Shown here: piece by piece, positions 7,523-16,875 of the stretch
How the letters are laid out: each line of letters begins with the position of its first letter
Numbering within the stretch: the stretch's first letter is position 1
NCBI GenBank assembly: GCA_964588385.1
Contig: CAZPPG010000006.1
Coordinates: 1 to 64,000, forward strand
Reading direction: 5' to 3'
DNA length: 64,000 bases
DNA from: JAHBWV01 sp964588385
GTDB lineage: Bacteria; Planctomycetota; Phycisphaerae; Phycisphaerales; UBA1924
Notes under the pieces: generated by a model
The model's database searches: none
What the model was told of the DNA's origin: nothing
The model's input: the letters and a program-made list of their open reading frames with translations, nothing else
Program-made: the position numbers and the translations under genes

Positions 7523-10108
7523 TCAGGGGCTTGGACGGAGGGCGGCCTGGGCGCTGGCGACCTGCTCGGGGGTCAGGGCGCGGACGGGGTCCAGTCGCAT
7601 GTTGGCGTTGCGGCGCAGGAGTTCTTCGGCCCACTTTCGGGTCAGATCCCGGTCGCCGGTCTGGCGTCCAAGTTCAAAGAGCTGAAGGGGATAGGCGATG
7701 CCGTGGGGGTCGAGGGAGGCGGCACGCTCGAAGGCAGAGATGGCGGCGGCAAGTGATTCGTCCCCTGTTGTCGATTCTGGGCTTTGATAGAAATGGGCCG
7801 CAAGGTACGCCCGTCCGAGACTTCCAAAGCTCGAGGACGAGAGCGGCAGGCATTTTGATGCTTCGATCGCGAAGTCGGCGGCTCTCTCTGCGAGCGACAC
7901 GGCCTCGGCACTGTCACTGAGCCTGAACCAGGCCTGAGCTCGATCCAGTTCTGCGTCGGCCGCAGCGAGCAGGGTTTGCGGATCGACAAGGCCGCTTGAC
8001 GCCCGCGCATCCTCGAGATCGAGTACTGGCGCATCGGAGTTCGCGATCGCCCAATGAGCGGCTTCCCGAAGTTTGGTAGGCGGCTCAGAGCCAATCAACT
8101 CGCGGAAATCAGACATCCACCGCGATTCAGAGTCACCAAGAAGCGGGCGGCCCTGTTCGAGCAGATTGGCACGAACGTAAAGACTTCCGACGCGACGCGC
8201 CATGGTGCCTGCATCGATGAGATTTCGCTCCCAATCCATGATCCTCGCCCCGGCCCACACCATCGGCGTCGCCGTGATCAGCACGATGCCGGCGCCGAAC
8301 ATCCCCGCCACACGTTCACGCCGCGTCGGCCGATCCTCGGGCGCGACATCCTCGCTCGCCGCGAGGCCAAGCATGACGAAGAAGATCGCCGCGCTGTTTG
8401 GCCAGACGGGCGCGACGTCGATGCAGGAAGACGCGAGCAGCGTCAGTCCGATGCACCCGAGCGTGCGTCGGAGCAGGGTGTCGGGCATGGGACGCACCAA
8501 GAGGAGCGCAGCGGCCAAGATCCACAGGATGAGGCCGGGAAGTCGGGACTGAGAGATCACGATCGCCATGTCGCCGATCGTCGTGCCCATGGGCAGCACG
8601 TCGGCGTAGCCACCGAGTTCGATGATGAAAGCCGTGAGGCACGCGAGAAGGATGATGAGGAATGCCCACCCGATCTGGATCGTGAGGGGGCGCGTGAGCT
8701 CGGAGGGGTCCGGCGCGACGGGCGTCGCTTTCAAGGCCGCGTGCGGCGGGGCAAGCGAGCGGCCCAGCCACACCGACCAACCGACGACGATCGCCAGCCA
8801 CGCGATCCCACCGACACCCAGCATCGAGAGCCAGTCGAACGGGAGGGAGTGGGGGCTGGTGACTTCTTCGGGCGAGAGCGGGTTCTTGGCGAGTTCGTAG
8901 GCCGGGCGGAAATCGGCGGGGCCGACACCAAGCAGGGGCTGTTCCGTGAAGATTCGCGTTGCGGCGGAGATGTAGAACCAGCGGAAAAGGAGTGAGAGCT
9001 CGCCGATTCCCGTGCCGATGAGCCCGCGGAGCGTGATAAGCGAGATCATCCCGAGCATCACGAGGGGCCCGAGCAGCGATGGCAGGCGGGCGAGGAGCGG
9101 GGCGCTCGAAAGCGGGATCGGCTTCGAGGCGGCGGCGCGTCGAAGGATGAGCGTGGATGTGGCGAGAAGGCCGAGGCCCAAAGCGCACGCCGCGAATCCG
9201 CCCTTGGAGCGCGTCAGCAGGAGCATCACGACGGCGAGCAGGAGCATGGCTCCGAGCAGCACGGGCTCGCCGCGGATGGGCGCTGCGACGGCCGGCGCGG
9301 CTGTGACCCGCGCGCTTTTCCACTTCGGAGGCGGCGCGGCGTTTGTAGGCTTTGCAGCGAACTTGATGAGCAGTGGGCCGAGGACCACCCCGCACCAGCC
9401 CACGACAAACGCTGCCGCAAATGTCGCGTGGACGTTGGCCATGCCGAACCAGCCGGTGGCTTCGGGCTGCATGAGGCGACGCTCGTAGTTCCGTGCCATG
9501 GCGGAGCCGGGCGTCCAGCCGCGTGCGTCGAGGAATGCCGACGGGTTCGCGCGATACGCGGCGACGGTGGCGGGGTGCTCGACGAAGACCTGCACGAGCG
9601 AGTGGATCGCCAGCGGCATGGATGCGCCGAGAGCGAGCGCGAAGATCCACCGGCGGACGATGGGGTCGGATGCGAGATGGCGGATGCCGATGCCCGCGGC
9701 GAGCGCGGCGGTCCAGCATGAGCCGATGCGGAGGTTGTCGAGCGAGCCGCCATCGACGAAGAGGGCGTGCATGGTCGCGACGGTCGCGCCCGCAGCGAGG
9801 AGGAGTGGCTCGATGAGCCGGAGGCGTGCCCCAGAGACGATGAGCGCGAGGGCCGCGCCGACGATCGCCATGATGTCGAGTGTCATTGCCAGGGTGGGCG
9901 GGATGCCGACCGAGGGTGCGGGGAACTTGAAGGGGCTGACATCCCAGATGGGGAAGGGGTCGTTGATGAGAAGGATGCGGAGGCACGTCGGGAAGAGGAT
10001 GAGCAGCAGTGCGATGGCGCGGGGAGTCGTGAACCCCGGACGGTGGAGGCCGATGGGAGGGGGAGGCAATGGCGCGGCGGGAGATGCGGTAGCGACGGAG
10101 CCGCTCAT
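7523..10108 (-). CDS. O-antigen ligase / Wzy-like polymerase membrane protein with C-terminal TPR-like region
   Basis: 861 residues. The first two thirds (about 25-600) contain ten or more hydrophobic segments. A periplasmic-loop block around residues 385-440 (RIFTEQPLLGVGPADF, then TSPHSLPFDWLSMLG) is the hallmark of the O-antigen ligase/polymerase (Wzy_C) family. The last 230 or so residues are soluble and helical with Ala-rich repeats (AEAVSLAERAADFAIEASK, ISAFERAASLDPHG) that resemble TPRs. Such proteins join or polymerise undecaprenyl-linked glycans on the outer face of the inner membrane. It overlaps the upstream transferase gene by 4 nt and is last in the ispH-rlmN-transferase run. Ligase and polymerase activities cannot be told apart from sequence. 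Confidence 0.8.
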   Translation of the reverse strand: MSGSVATASPAAPLPPPPIGLHRPGFTTPRAIALLLILFPTCLRILLINDPFPIWDVSPFKFPAPSVGIPPTLAMTLDIMAIVGAALALIVSGARLRLIEPLLLAAGATVATMHALFVDGGSLDNLRIGSCWTAALAAGIGIRHLASDPIVRRWIFALALGASMPLAIHSLVQVFVEHPATVAAYRANPSAFLDARGWTPGSAMARNYERRLMQPEATGWFGMANVHATFAAAFVVGWCGVVLGPLLIKFAAKPTNAAPPPKWKSARVTAAPAVAAPIRGEPVLLGAMLLLAVVMLLLTRSKGGFAACALGLGLLATSTLILRRAAASKPIPLSSAPLLARLPSLLGPLVMLGMISLITLRGLIGTGIGELSLLFRWFYISAATRIFTEQPLLGVGPADFRPAYELAKNPLSPEEVTSPHSLPFDWLSMLGVGGIAWLAIVVGWSVWLGRSLAPPHAALKATPVAPDPSELTRPLTIQIGWAFLIILLACLTAFIIELGGYADVLPMGTTIGDMAIVISQSRLPGLILWILAAALLLVRPMPDTLLRRTLGCIGLTLLASSCIDVAPVWPNSAAIFFVMLGLAASEDVAPEDRPTRRERVAGMFGAGIVLITATPMVWAGARIMDWERNLIDAGTMARRVGSLYVRANLLEQGRPLLGDSESRWMSDFRELIGSEPPTKLREAAHWAIANSDAPVLDLEDARASSGLVDPQTLLAAADAELDRAQAWFRLSDSAEAVSLAERAADFAIEASKCLPLSSSSFGSLGRAYLAAHFYQSPESTTGDESLAAAISAFERAASLDPHGIAYPLQLFELGRQTGDRDLTRKWAEELLRRNANMRLDPVRALTPEQVASAQAALRPSP

Positions 10109-11277
10109 GGTGCGTCCTTGTCGGTGCCGAGCCGACGAACGTGCGGCGCGAACTCAAGGAGCGCAAGCAGTCCAAGGACGAGCATGACCTGCACGCCGGC
10201 GAGGATCGCCTGCCAAGGCGCCAAGCGTGCGAGGAAGATGCCTGTGATGGCGGTGGCGGCTGTCGCGATGTGGATCACCGTGACGGCGTGACGCTTGGAG
10301 AGCCCTCGCGCGACGAGGCGATGAGAGAGGTGCTGCATGTCCCCGACGAAGGGGCTCTTGCCCTGGCTGAGGCGCAGGAGCGTCACGCTTGCGAAGTCGT
10401 ACAGGGGCACCGCGAGGACGACGACGGGCATCAACGCGGCGTACCACGCGTTGCCGAGTGAGCGAGTGAGGGAAGAGCCCGGCTCAGAAACGATCGTCGG
10501 GTCGATGTAGGTGATACGTATCGCGAGAAACGCGAGCAGGAAGCCGACAACGAGCGAGCCGCCGTCACCCATGAAGATGCGAGCCGGGCGGCGGGCGGGG
10601 TGATTGAACACCAGAAAGCCGAGCGACGCCCCAATCAGAAGGGCGAGGACAGCGCCGACGAACCATTGGCCGTTGACCAGCGCGGCGGCGAGGAAACAGG
10701 ACCCGGCGATCACGGTGACTCCCGCGGCCAGACCGTCCATGTTGTCAATGAAGTTCATGGCGTTCGTGACAGCGACAATCCAGAGTGCCGTGAGGACGAG
10801 CGACAGCCACGGCCCGCCGACGTACCCATCCAGGAAAGTCAGCAGACGTGTGTCGGTGAGGAGAGGGATCGCAACGGCCGGGGCGAGCATGATGAGCAGC
10901 TTGCCGAAAGGCCCGAGGGGGCGGCGATCATCGATGAGTCCCATGATGTGCAGGAGGGTCATGCACACCAGAAGGACGACGGCGCCCGGGGATTGCGATC
11001 GCGAGCCTTCCACGTGGGGGCGGAGCGCGTCGGGCACCCACTCGCCATCGCCCGCGAGAAGGATCGCAAGCAGCCCGGCGACGAGCGGCACGACAACGCC
11101 CGCATAGATGGCGACGCCGCCCGTGTTCGGAACGCGACGGGGCGCGGCTTTGACCTGTCCGGGAACGCCTCCGGAATCAAACGTGCCGAGCCGATGACCG
11201 ATGCGGATGAGTGCGGCGGTGAGGGTGAGCGAGATGGCGAACGCCGGCACGATGAGCGCCAGCACGAGTGGTGTCAT
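10105..11277 (-). CDS. WecA/MraY-type polyprenyl-phosphate sugar-1-phosphate transferase
   Basis: 390 residues, about eleven membrane segments. The family motifs are present: LIDDRRPLGPFGK (paired Asp), NAMNFIDNMDGLAAG (NxxNxxDG), IFMGDGGSLVVGF (MGDxGS) and a QHLSHRL histidine block. These enzymes (PF00953) move a sugar-1-phosphate from a UDP-sugar to undecaprenyl phosphate, the first committed step of a lipid-linked glycan. With the O-antigen-ligase-like protein that overlaps its 3' end by 4 nt (ATGA), it most likely initiates a surface polysaccharide. MraY is less likely because there are no murein genes around. The sugar donor cannot be read from sequence. Confidence 0.85.
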   Translation of the reverse strand: MTPLVLALIVPAFAISLTLTAALIRIGHRLGTFDSGGVPGQVKAAPRRVPNTGGVAIYAGVVVPLVAGLLAILLAGDGEWVPDALRPHVEGSRSQSPGAVVLLVCMTLLHIMGLIDDRRPLGPFGKLLIMLAPAVAIPLLTDTRLLTFLDGYVGGPWLSLVLTALWIVAVTNAMNFIDNMDGLAAGVTVIAGSCFLAAALVNGQWFVGAVLALLIGASLGFLVFNHPARRPARIFMGDGGSLVVGFLLAFLAIRITYIDPTIVSEPGSSLTRSLGNAWYAALMPVVVLAVPLYDFASVTLLRLSQGKSPFVGDMQHLSHRLVARGLSKRHAVTVIHIATAATAITGIFLARLAPWQAILAGVQVMLVLGLLALLEFAPHVRRLGTDKDAP

Positions 11278-11284
11278 GCTGTGG

Positions 11285-12028
11285 TCAGTCTAGTGAGGAA
11301 TCGGCTCGGGCACCGGCGCGGCCAGCGCCGAACCTGCGTTGGATGGCCTCGCCAAGGGGCCAGACGAGCCAGAGCGCGAGCATGATGGTGTGGACGAGCA
11401 GCACGATCCACAGGATGCGGCGCGGCCAGGGCCCGAGCTTCGAGATCAGTGTCGGCTGATCCGGCTCGACATCGCCCACAAAGCCGTAGTTGAGCCCGAA
11501 GGCGAGATTCAGCGGCATAACGACGGCGAACAAGGCCATGTTTGCCAACACACCGAGCAGGAAGTCCTTGAACTTCGGGCGGAAGCCCAGGGCAACCACA
11601 TCGTAGATCGCCGAGCCGACGATCTGGGTGTGGCCGATCCAGAAGAACCAGTACTTGGGATGGGCAATGCCTTCGGAAAGCACTGGCGTGAAGAAGGCCT
11701 GCGTTGAGAGGCCGATGGCCCAGAAGTAGAGCACGGCCCTCAGCCAGCGTCTCTGGGTCAGGAGCGCGAAGGGCGCGATCCACGCGGCAACATCGCAGAG
11801 CTGGAGCGGGAGACTCTCCTCCAGGTTGAAGTGGGAGGGGCGGGCCCAATACGCAACGGACATCAACTGCCAGACGATGATCGACCACGCCCACGCGCGA
11901 CGGAACGTCCGCTCGCGCGTGGTGTCCTTCCACTTGCGGCCCAGCAGCGAAGCGCAGCCCATCGCGACGCAGAGCGCGCCGGCCGTGGCGTAGTGAAGCG
12001 GTGTGAAGGGCTCGAAGGTCGAGAGCAT
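11285..12028 (-). CDS. TIGR02206/YwaF-like integral membrane protein
   Basis: 247 residues with about six to seven hydrophobic segments. The motifs FNLEESLPLQLCDVAAW, FFTPVLSEGIAHPKYWFFW and a conserved NY near GLNYGFVG are those of the YwaF/TP0381 family (TIGR02206), whose biochemical role is unknown. It sits 7 nt ahead of the polyprenyl transferase gene and 27 nt after rlmN, so it is probably co-transcribed with them. The ATG at 12028 has no good ribosome site, which suggests translation may depend on the upstream gene. Membrane location is clear; any link to lipid-linked sugar metabolism is guesswork from position. Confidence 0.75.
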   Translation of the reverse strand: MLSTFEPFTPLHYATAGALCVAMGCASLLGRKWKDTTRERTFRRAWAWSIIVWQLMSVAYWARPSHFNLEESLPLQLCDVAAWIAPFALLTQRRWLRAVLYFWAIGLSTQAFFTPVLSEGIAHPKYWFFWIGHTQIVGSAIYDVVALGFRPKFKDFLLGVLANMALFAVVMPLNLAFGLNYGFVGDVEPDQPTLISKLGPWPRRILWIVLLVHTIMLALWLVWPLGEAIQRRFGAGRAGARADSSLD

Positions 12029-12055
12029 GGGGCAGTGGTTCCGGGGGACTCACGA

Positions 12056-13195
12056 TCAGGCGTTCTGGTGTTCATGGCGCAACTGGCCGCATGCGGCGGC
12101 GATGTCGCGCCCGCGTGAGGCGCGGATGTGGGCGTTGACGCGGGCCGCCTGGAGGATGGTCTGGAACTCGCGGACGTCCTCGGTGCGGGGACGCTTGAAG
12201 TCGAGGCCCCCGACCTCGTTGTAGCGGATGAGGTTGACGTTCGCGCGGAGGGTCTTGGCCAGTTCGGCGAGCTGCTTGGCGTGCTGTGGGCGGTCGTTGA
12301 CGCCGCGGAGCAGGGTGTACTCCAGCGTGATCTCGCGTCCGGTTTTCTGAAACCACTTCTGGCAGGCACGGAGGAGTTCGTCGATGGTGGTGTACTCGGC
12401 CCAGGGGATGAGCTGGCGCCGGATGTCGTCGGTTGTTGCGTGGAGAGAGAGAGCGAGCGTGACGGGAAGGTCGAGCTGCTCCGCGAGTTTCTCGATGGCG
12501 GTGGGAAGGCCGACGGTGGAGATGGTGATGCGACGGGCGGAGATTCCCATGCCCCATGGGGCGGCGATGGTCCGCACCGCGGGAACGACGTTGGAGAGAT
12601 TCGAGAGCGGCTCTCCCATGCCCATGAAAACGACGTTGGTCACGCGGCCGATCGGGTCTGAGTCGCGGAGGATGCGGCTCAATCGCCACACCTGCTCGAC
12701 GATGCGGCCCGTGGAGAGATTGCCGTCGAGACCTGAGAGCCCGGACGCGCAGAAGCGGCAACCGACGGGGCACCCGACCTGCGATGAGATGCACGCCGTG
12801 CGCCGGTCGTCGGCGGGGATCATCACGCACTCGGTCTGGCGTTTGGAATCCGGCTCGACGTGCTGGCCGAGCACGGGGAGCGCGAGGGTGCCCGCTTCCG
12901 GCGCGATGGAGACCGGGCGGTCGTCGCCGTCGGTCCACTGGATGAGGAGTTTCTGCGTGTCGTCGGAGGCCCGCTGGTGCGCGAGCACGTCGCCGGAGAG
13001 GAACGTCATCTCCGCGCCGAGCATGTCGCGCTCGCGTTTGGAGAGGTTGGACATCGCCTCGGGATCGACGATGCCCTTGGCATAGACCCAGTCGAGGATC
13101 TGCTTGGCACGGAAGGGCGCCATCTGGCGAGCGGTGCACCACTCGCCGAGAGATTCCGGCGTGTGCGCAAAGATGTGGCAGGAGGGGTGCTTCAA
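12056..13195 (-). CDS. rlmN: 23S rRNA (adenine(2503)-C(2))-methyltransferase RlmN
   Basis: 379 residues. This radical-SAM enzyme methylates C2 of A2503 in 23S rRNA (and A37 in some tRNAs). The [4Fe-4S] motif is CPVGCRFC (CxxxCxxC), followed by GLSGLDGNLSTGRIVEQV, then VFMGMGEPLSN, LALSLHATTD and EYTLLRGVND, all family blocks. A late Cys in SRGRDIAAACGQL matches the catalytic C-terminal cysteine. The start is a TTG at 13195 that overlaps the ispH stop as TTGA; the first in-frame ATG is 24 codons later, inside conserved sequence, so the TTG is likely real and translation is coupled to ispH. Confidence 0.93.
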   Translation of the reverse strand: MKHPSCHIFAHTPESLGEWCTARQMAPFRAKQILDWVYAKGIVDPEAMSNLSKRERDMLGAEMTFLSGDVLAHQRASDDTQKLLIQWTDGDDRPVSIAPEAGTLALPVLGQHVEPDSKRQTECVMIPADDRRTACISSQVGCPVGCRFCASGLSGLDGNLSTGRIVEQVWRLSRILRDSDPIGRVTNVVFMGMGEPLSNLSNVVPAVRTIAAPWGMGISARRITISTVGLPTAIEKLAEQLDLPVTLALSLHATTDDIRRQLIPWAEYTTIDELLRACQKWFQKTGREITLEYTLLRGVNDRPQHAKQLAELAKTLRANVNLIRYNEVGGLDFKRPRTEDVREFQTILQAARVNAHIRASRGRDIAAACGQLRHEHQNA

Positions 13196-14247
13196 CGACG
13201 TTCCTTGGTCTGGGCGCTCGCGGAGACGGTCAGCGGGACCGCGCCGTAGAGGTCTGCGGTGACATCGGGCTTGCCCACGCGAATGGCTCGATTGGACTCG
13301 ATCCCTCTCTCAGCCATCACGCGCCGGAGCGCGGCGGGGAGCGCGAACTCGATGTCCTCTTCGAAGACATCGCGCTGCTCGATCGTGCCGCCGAAGCGTT
13401 TGAGAAGCGTGCGGCAGACCTCCGCCACAAGATTCTCCGGGGCCGACGCGCCCGCGGTGACCAGCACGGTCTCGTTGCCTGTCGGGAACCAGGCCATGTC
13501 GAGGCCGGAGGCGTCGTCGATCAGGCGCCCCGGCGTGCCGACATTCTGGGCGATCTCGGTGAGGCGCACGGAGTTGGATGAGTTCTGGGAACCGACCACG
13601 AGCACCAGATCGCACTCGGGAGCGATCTGGCGGACGGCGTGCTGGCGATTGGTGGTGGCGTAGCAGATGTCGGAACTCGGCGGTTCCTTGATCTGCGGAA
13701 ACGCCCGCTTGAGCGCATCGATGATGATGTTGGCGTCGTCGGTGCTCAGCGTGGTCTGGGTGAGATAAACCAGTCGCGAAGGGTCGTGGACGACGAGAGA
13801 CGGGATGTCCTCGGGAGATTCGACGACCTGAATCGCGTCAGGGGCCTCGCCGCGTGTGCCGACGACTTCCTGATGGTCGGCGTGCCCGATGAGCAGGATC
13901 TGGTATCCCTGTCGCGCGTAGCGAATGGCCTCGGAGTGGACCTTGGTGACGAGGGGGCAGGTGGCGTCGATCGCAGTCAGGTGACGTGAGCGTGCCAAGT
14001 CGCGGACGGCGGGGGAGATGCCGTGAGCGGAGAAGACCACGATCGAGCCGGTGGGGATCTCTTCGATGGTCTCGACGAACTTCACGCCTCGTGAGCGGAA
14101 GCGGCCGACCACGTGCTTGTTGTGGACGATCTCGTGGTAGACATAGATCGGATCATTGGGGAAGACATCCAGCACCTGGTCCACGACCTCGACGGCCATC
14201 TGGACACCGGCGCAGAATCCCCGAGGATTGGCAAGAAGAAGGCGCAT
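13192..14247 (-). CDS. ispH: 4-hydroxy-3-methylbut-2-enyl diphosphate reductase IspH
   Basis: 351 residues. IspH makes IPP and DMAPP in the last step of the MEP isoprenoid pathway using an Fe-S cluster. The three cluster cysteines appear in NPRGFCAGV, DATCPLVTKVH and SDICYATTNRQ; the active-site blocks HEIVHN, GHADHQEVVGTRGE and VGSQNSSNS are intact. The frame stays open about 236 codons upstream, but homology begins at MRLLLANPRGFCAGV, so the ATG at 14247 is used. It is first in a five-gene run. Isoprenoid supply for undecaprenyl phosphate is a plausible link to the glycan genes downstream (inference). Confidence 0.95.
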   Translation of the reverse strand: MRLLLANPRGFCAGVQMAVEVVDQVLDVFPNDPIYVYHEIVHNKHVVGRFRSRGVKFVETIEEIPTGSIVVFSAHGISPAVRDLARSRHLTAIDATCPLVTKVHSEAIRYARQGYQILLIGHADHQEVVGTRGEAPDAIQVVESPEDIPSLVVHDPSRLVYLTQTTLSTDDANIIIDALKRAFPQIKEPPSSDICYATTNRQHAVRQIAPECDLVLVVGSQNSSNSVRLTEIAQNVGTPGRLIDDASGLDMAWFPTGNETVLVTAGASAPENLVAEVCRTLLKRFGGTIEQRDVFEEDIEFALPAALRRVMAERGIESNRAIRVGKPDVTADLYGAVPLTVSASAQTKERR

Positions 14248-14359
14248 CTGGGGATAAGAGTAGGTTCGGCTCGCGGACGTTCGGGGTTCGGCCTGCCATG
14301 CGTCCCGCCCTGCACCCCGCGTTGCAACGGGCCGACATATCCTCCGGTTGGAGATCCAC

Positions 14360-15613
14360 ATGAAGAAGAACGTGGCGTGGCTGGTCGGTGTCGGGCTTGT
14401 CGGCATCGGGACGGTTCTGGGCGGCGCGGCGATGCTCGCGGAATCGTCTCTGCGCGATTCAGGAGGGCAGCCCGCACGGGCGACCCAGCCCGAGCGTCCG
14501 GACACGCCGCCCCGGAGGGAGATCCCGGCCCTCCCGGCCGCGAAGCCGATTGTCGGTGAGCACCGGTTTGGGTCGCGAGAGGCCAAGCCGCGGACGCCGG
14601 GGGCGTTCCGGCTTGCGACGTACAACGTCGAGAACCTGTTCGACGAGGTGGACGACCCGAACCTCAGCGGAGACCAGGACGATTTGCCGATGGCCAAGCC
14701 CGCGGCGCAGCGGGAGGCGATCGCGGCGGCGATCCGGGCCGTGAACCCCGATGTGATCGCTCTGGAGGAGATCGAGTCTAAAGAGGCCCTGATCTGGTTC
14801 CGTGATCTGTACCTGTCGGACATGGGGTACGAGCATGTGGAGTCGGTCGACGCGGGCGATGACCGGGGGATTGAGAACGGTGTTCTCTCCAGATTCCCGC
14901 TCTCGAACCCGCGTGTGTGGGTCGGCATGGACTTGGGCGGCGTGCATCCGGACACCTATGGCGATCGCGGCGCGGCGAACTGGATGGCCGGCGAGCCCTT
15001 GAAGTTCCGGCGGACGCCGTTGTGCGTGGACGTGACTGTGCCGGCGGGGACGGATCTCGACGGTGTGAAGCTGGAGAAGCCATACGAGTTCACCCTCTTT
15101 GCGCTGCACCACAAGTCGGGCGGTGGGAGCGGATACTGGCGGGAGGCCGAGGCGGCGCGGATCGTGCAGTTCATCGGAGAGATTGAGGGCGCGAACCCGG
15201 GCAGGCCGGTGGCGGTGGTGGGTGACTTCAACGCCGTGCCGACCGACAAGGTGCTGGAGATCTATCGCCAAGCGGGGATGGTGGACACGCTTGCCTCGCG
15301 TCCGCCGGCCGCTCCGCGCGGGACACCGATCGCGCCGGAGGCGGCAGCGTTCATCACGCACGCTTCGGAGCGGACGATCGATTTCGTGCTTGTGAACAAA
15401 GCACTTGCAGCAAGCGTGGTGCCGGACTCGGCGTTTGTGTTCGGGACGCTGATCCTGCCCAAGGGCGTGGACTATCGCGCCGTGACGCCGCCGGCGGGGT
15501 ACGGCTCGGACCACTTTCCTGTTGTGGTGGATGTTGATGCAACCGGGAGGAACGGGGCTGGGGATGTGCGCGGAGGGGATGAAGAGGGCGCGAAGGTCAA
15601 CGCAGCGCAGTAG
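14360..15613 (+). CDS. Secreted endonuclease/exonuclease/phosphatase family hydrolase
   Basis: 417 residues. An N-terminal hydrophobic segment after MKKN looks like a signal peptide or anchor, followed by a Pro/Arg-rich linker to about residue 85. The catalytic domain has the family motifs in order: TYNVENLF, IALEEIESKEAL (metal-binding Glu), a DDRGIENGVLSRFPL block, VAVVGDFNAVPTD (Asp-Asn), TIDFVLV and GYGSDHFPVVV (Asp-His). This DNase I-like fold includes nucleases, phosphodiesterases and lipid phosphatases, so the substrate is open. GGAG lies 6 nt before the ATG at 14360; a TTG four codons earlier is less likely. It is divergent from ispH. Confidence 0.8.
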   Translation: MKKNVAWLVGVGLVGIGTVLGGAAMLAESSLRDSGGQPARATQPERPDTPPRREIPALPAAKPIVGEHRFGSREAKPRTPGAFRLATYNVENLFDEVDDPNLSGDQDDLPMAKPAAQREAIAAAIRAVNPDVIALEEIESKEALIWFRDLYLSDMGYEHVESVDAGDDRGIENGVLSRFPLSNPRVWVGMDLGGVHPDTYGDRGAANWMAGEPLKFRRTPLCVDVTVPAGTDLDGVKLEKPYEFTLFALHHKSGGGSGYWREAEAARIVQFIGEIEGANPGRPVAVVGDFNAVPTDKVLEIYRQAGMVDTLASRPPAAPRGTPIAPEAAAFITHASERTIDFVLVNKALAASVVPDSAFVFGTLILPKGVDYRAVTPPAGYGSDHFPVVVDVDATGRNGAGDVRGGDEEGAKVNAAQ

Positions 15614-15744
15614 ACGGGTGGTGGTCGGGTGCGGTATGCTCCCGGCTGGCGGATCGTTCCCTCGCGCCCGGGATCCCGGTGCGGCTCGGTTCTCGTGGTC
15701 GGTCTGTATCGGTCGAAGGTCAGCGACGACAGAAGGGCGGATGC

Positions 15745-16875
15745 ATGTTGAGCATGACGACAGATCGCAAGAGTTGTCGAGTCGGATCCTGTCAGCGTCC
15801 TCGTCCGGCCTTCACACTCATCGAGCTGCTGGTGGTCATTGCGATCATCGCGCTCCTCATCGGCATCCTGCTCCCCGCGCTGGGACAGGCGCGGCGCGTC
15901 GCCAGAACGGTGCTGTGTGGCGCGAACCTGAACTCCATCGTCAAGGGCATGGGCCTTTACGCGAATGACTACAAGGAGGCGATCGTCGGCGGCTCGACAA
16001 CGAGCGGCTACGACGCACTTCCTGCTTCCGCCGGCTTCAAGGACACGCCGGCTCGTTTCAATGGCGTGGCGGTACAGCAGTGGGATTTCCTCGGGCCGCT
16101 CGCGGCTTCCATGGGCTATCAGGGCCCTGGCGAGACGTCATCAAGCGAAGACATCCCCGAAGAAGTGCGGGCGCAGCGGTTCAACTGGCTGCGCGAGTTC
16201 GCCCCTTTCACGTGCCCTGAGAACAACATTACGGCAGTGCCCTATCCCTCAACGGGTGGCGGCATCTGGTCGCAGGGGCGGATGGTCTCATACAACATGT
16301 CAACGCAGTTCACATCAACTGAGGGCCCGTTGAACCAAGGTGGCACACTTGGGCCACGTCTCAATCCGTCTCGAGAGATGGATCGACGTCTGTATCAGCC
16401 GTACCTGTTCCGCGTGGGTTCCACATCGATGAAGATCGCGGTCTTCGAGGGCCACCGCTACGCCGAGCATGGTACCGAGCCGGACTTTGACCACAAGATC
16501 GACGCTTCATACGGCGGCATGTTCGGAGGTGTCGGTCCGTGGCAGAACGAGAGCAAGGAACTCAACCGCGCGCTCGCACCCGGCGAGCCGCTCGGCAGCT
16601 TGCCGATCGCCCTCTTTGATGCTCGCCGCTGGGCTTTCAGGCACGGCTCACGCATTCAGGATGTGCGAAGAGGCCTGAAGGGCGGAGACCTTGTTCAGGG
16701 CAACATGGCCAGTTTCGACGGAGCGGTCAAGATTTACACTGATGGCGAAGCGACGGACCCTGATCTCTGGTTCCCCACCGGTTCGTTCCTAAGGAGGGAC
16801 ATGAGCGGGAGCGTGTGGAACTACACGAAAGCTAATTTCCCTGACAAGATCAAGGCGGGGTACCGCATCCCATGA
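15745..16875 (+). CDS. Pseudopilin-like protein with type IV prepilin leader
   Basis: 376 residues from the ATG at 15745 (an upstream in-frame GTG at 15679 lacks support). After a basic leader, PAFTLIELLVVIAIIALLIG is the prepilin peptidase site and hydrophobic helix (cleavage before F, Glu at +5). The rest is a large soluble domain, far longer than a classic major pilin, as is usual in the many planctomycete prepilin-like proteins. A motif FRHGSRIQDV...GGDLVQGNMASFDGAVK near the C-terminus resembles the H-x9-DG end of that family. Likely a membrane-anchored periplasmic or surface protein. Its stop overlaps the next gene as ATGA. Confidence 0.8.
   Translation: MLSMTTDRKSCRVGSCQRPRPAFTLIELLVVIAIIALLIGILLPALGQARRVARTVLCGANLNSIVKGMGLYANDYKEAIVGGSTTSGYDALPASAGFKDTPARFNGVAVQQWDFLGPLAASMGYQGPGETSSSEDIPEEVRAQRFNWLREFAPFTCPENNITAVPYPSTGGGIWSQGRMVSYNMSTQFTSTEGPLNQGGTLGPRLNPSREMDRRLYQPYLFRVGSTSMKIAVFEGHRYAEHGTEPDFDHKIDASYGGMFGGVGPWQNESKELNRALAPGEPLGSLPIALFDARRWAFRHGSRIQDVRRGLKGGDLVQGNMASFDGAVKIYTDGEATDPDLWFPTGSFLRRDMSGSVWNYTKANFPDKIKAGYRIP

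Noticed and set aside
8316..10175. 619-codon minus-strand frame overlapping the O-antigen ligase gene
   Set aside because: It is His/Arg/Pro-rich, has no membrane segments or motifs, and is a shifted reading of the real gene.
10105..11277. MraY (peptidoglycan) identity for the polyprenyl transferase
   Set aside because: No murein-synthesis genes are near and the neighbour is an O-antigen ligase-like gene; a WecA-type role fits the context better.
14248..14955. N-terminal extension of IspH by about 236 residues
   Set aside because: The extension is low-complexity and overlaps the divergent gene at 14360; the conserved protein starts at 14247.
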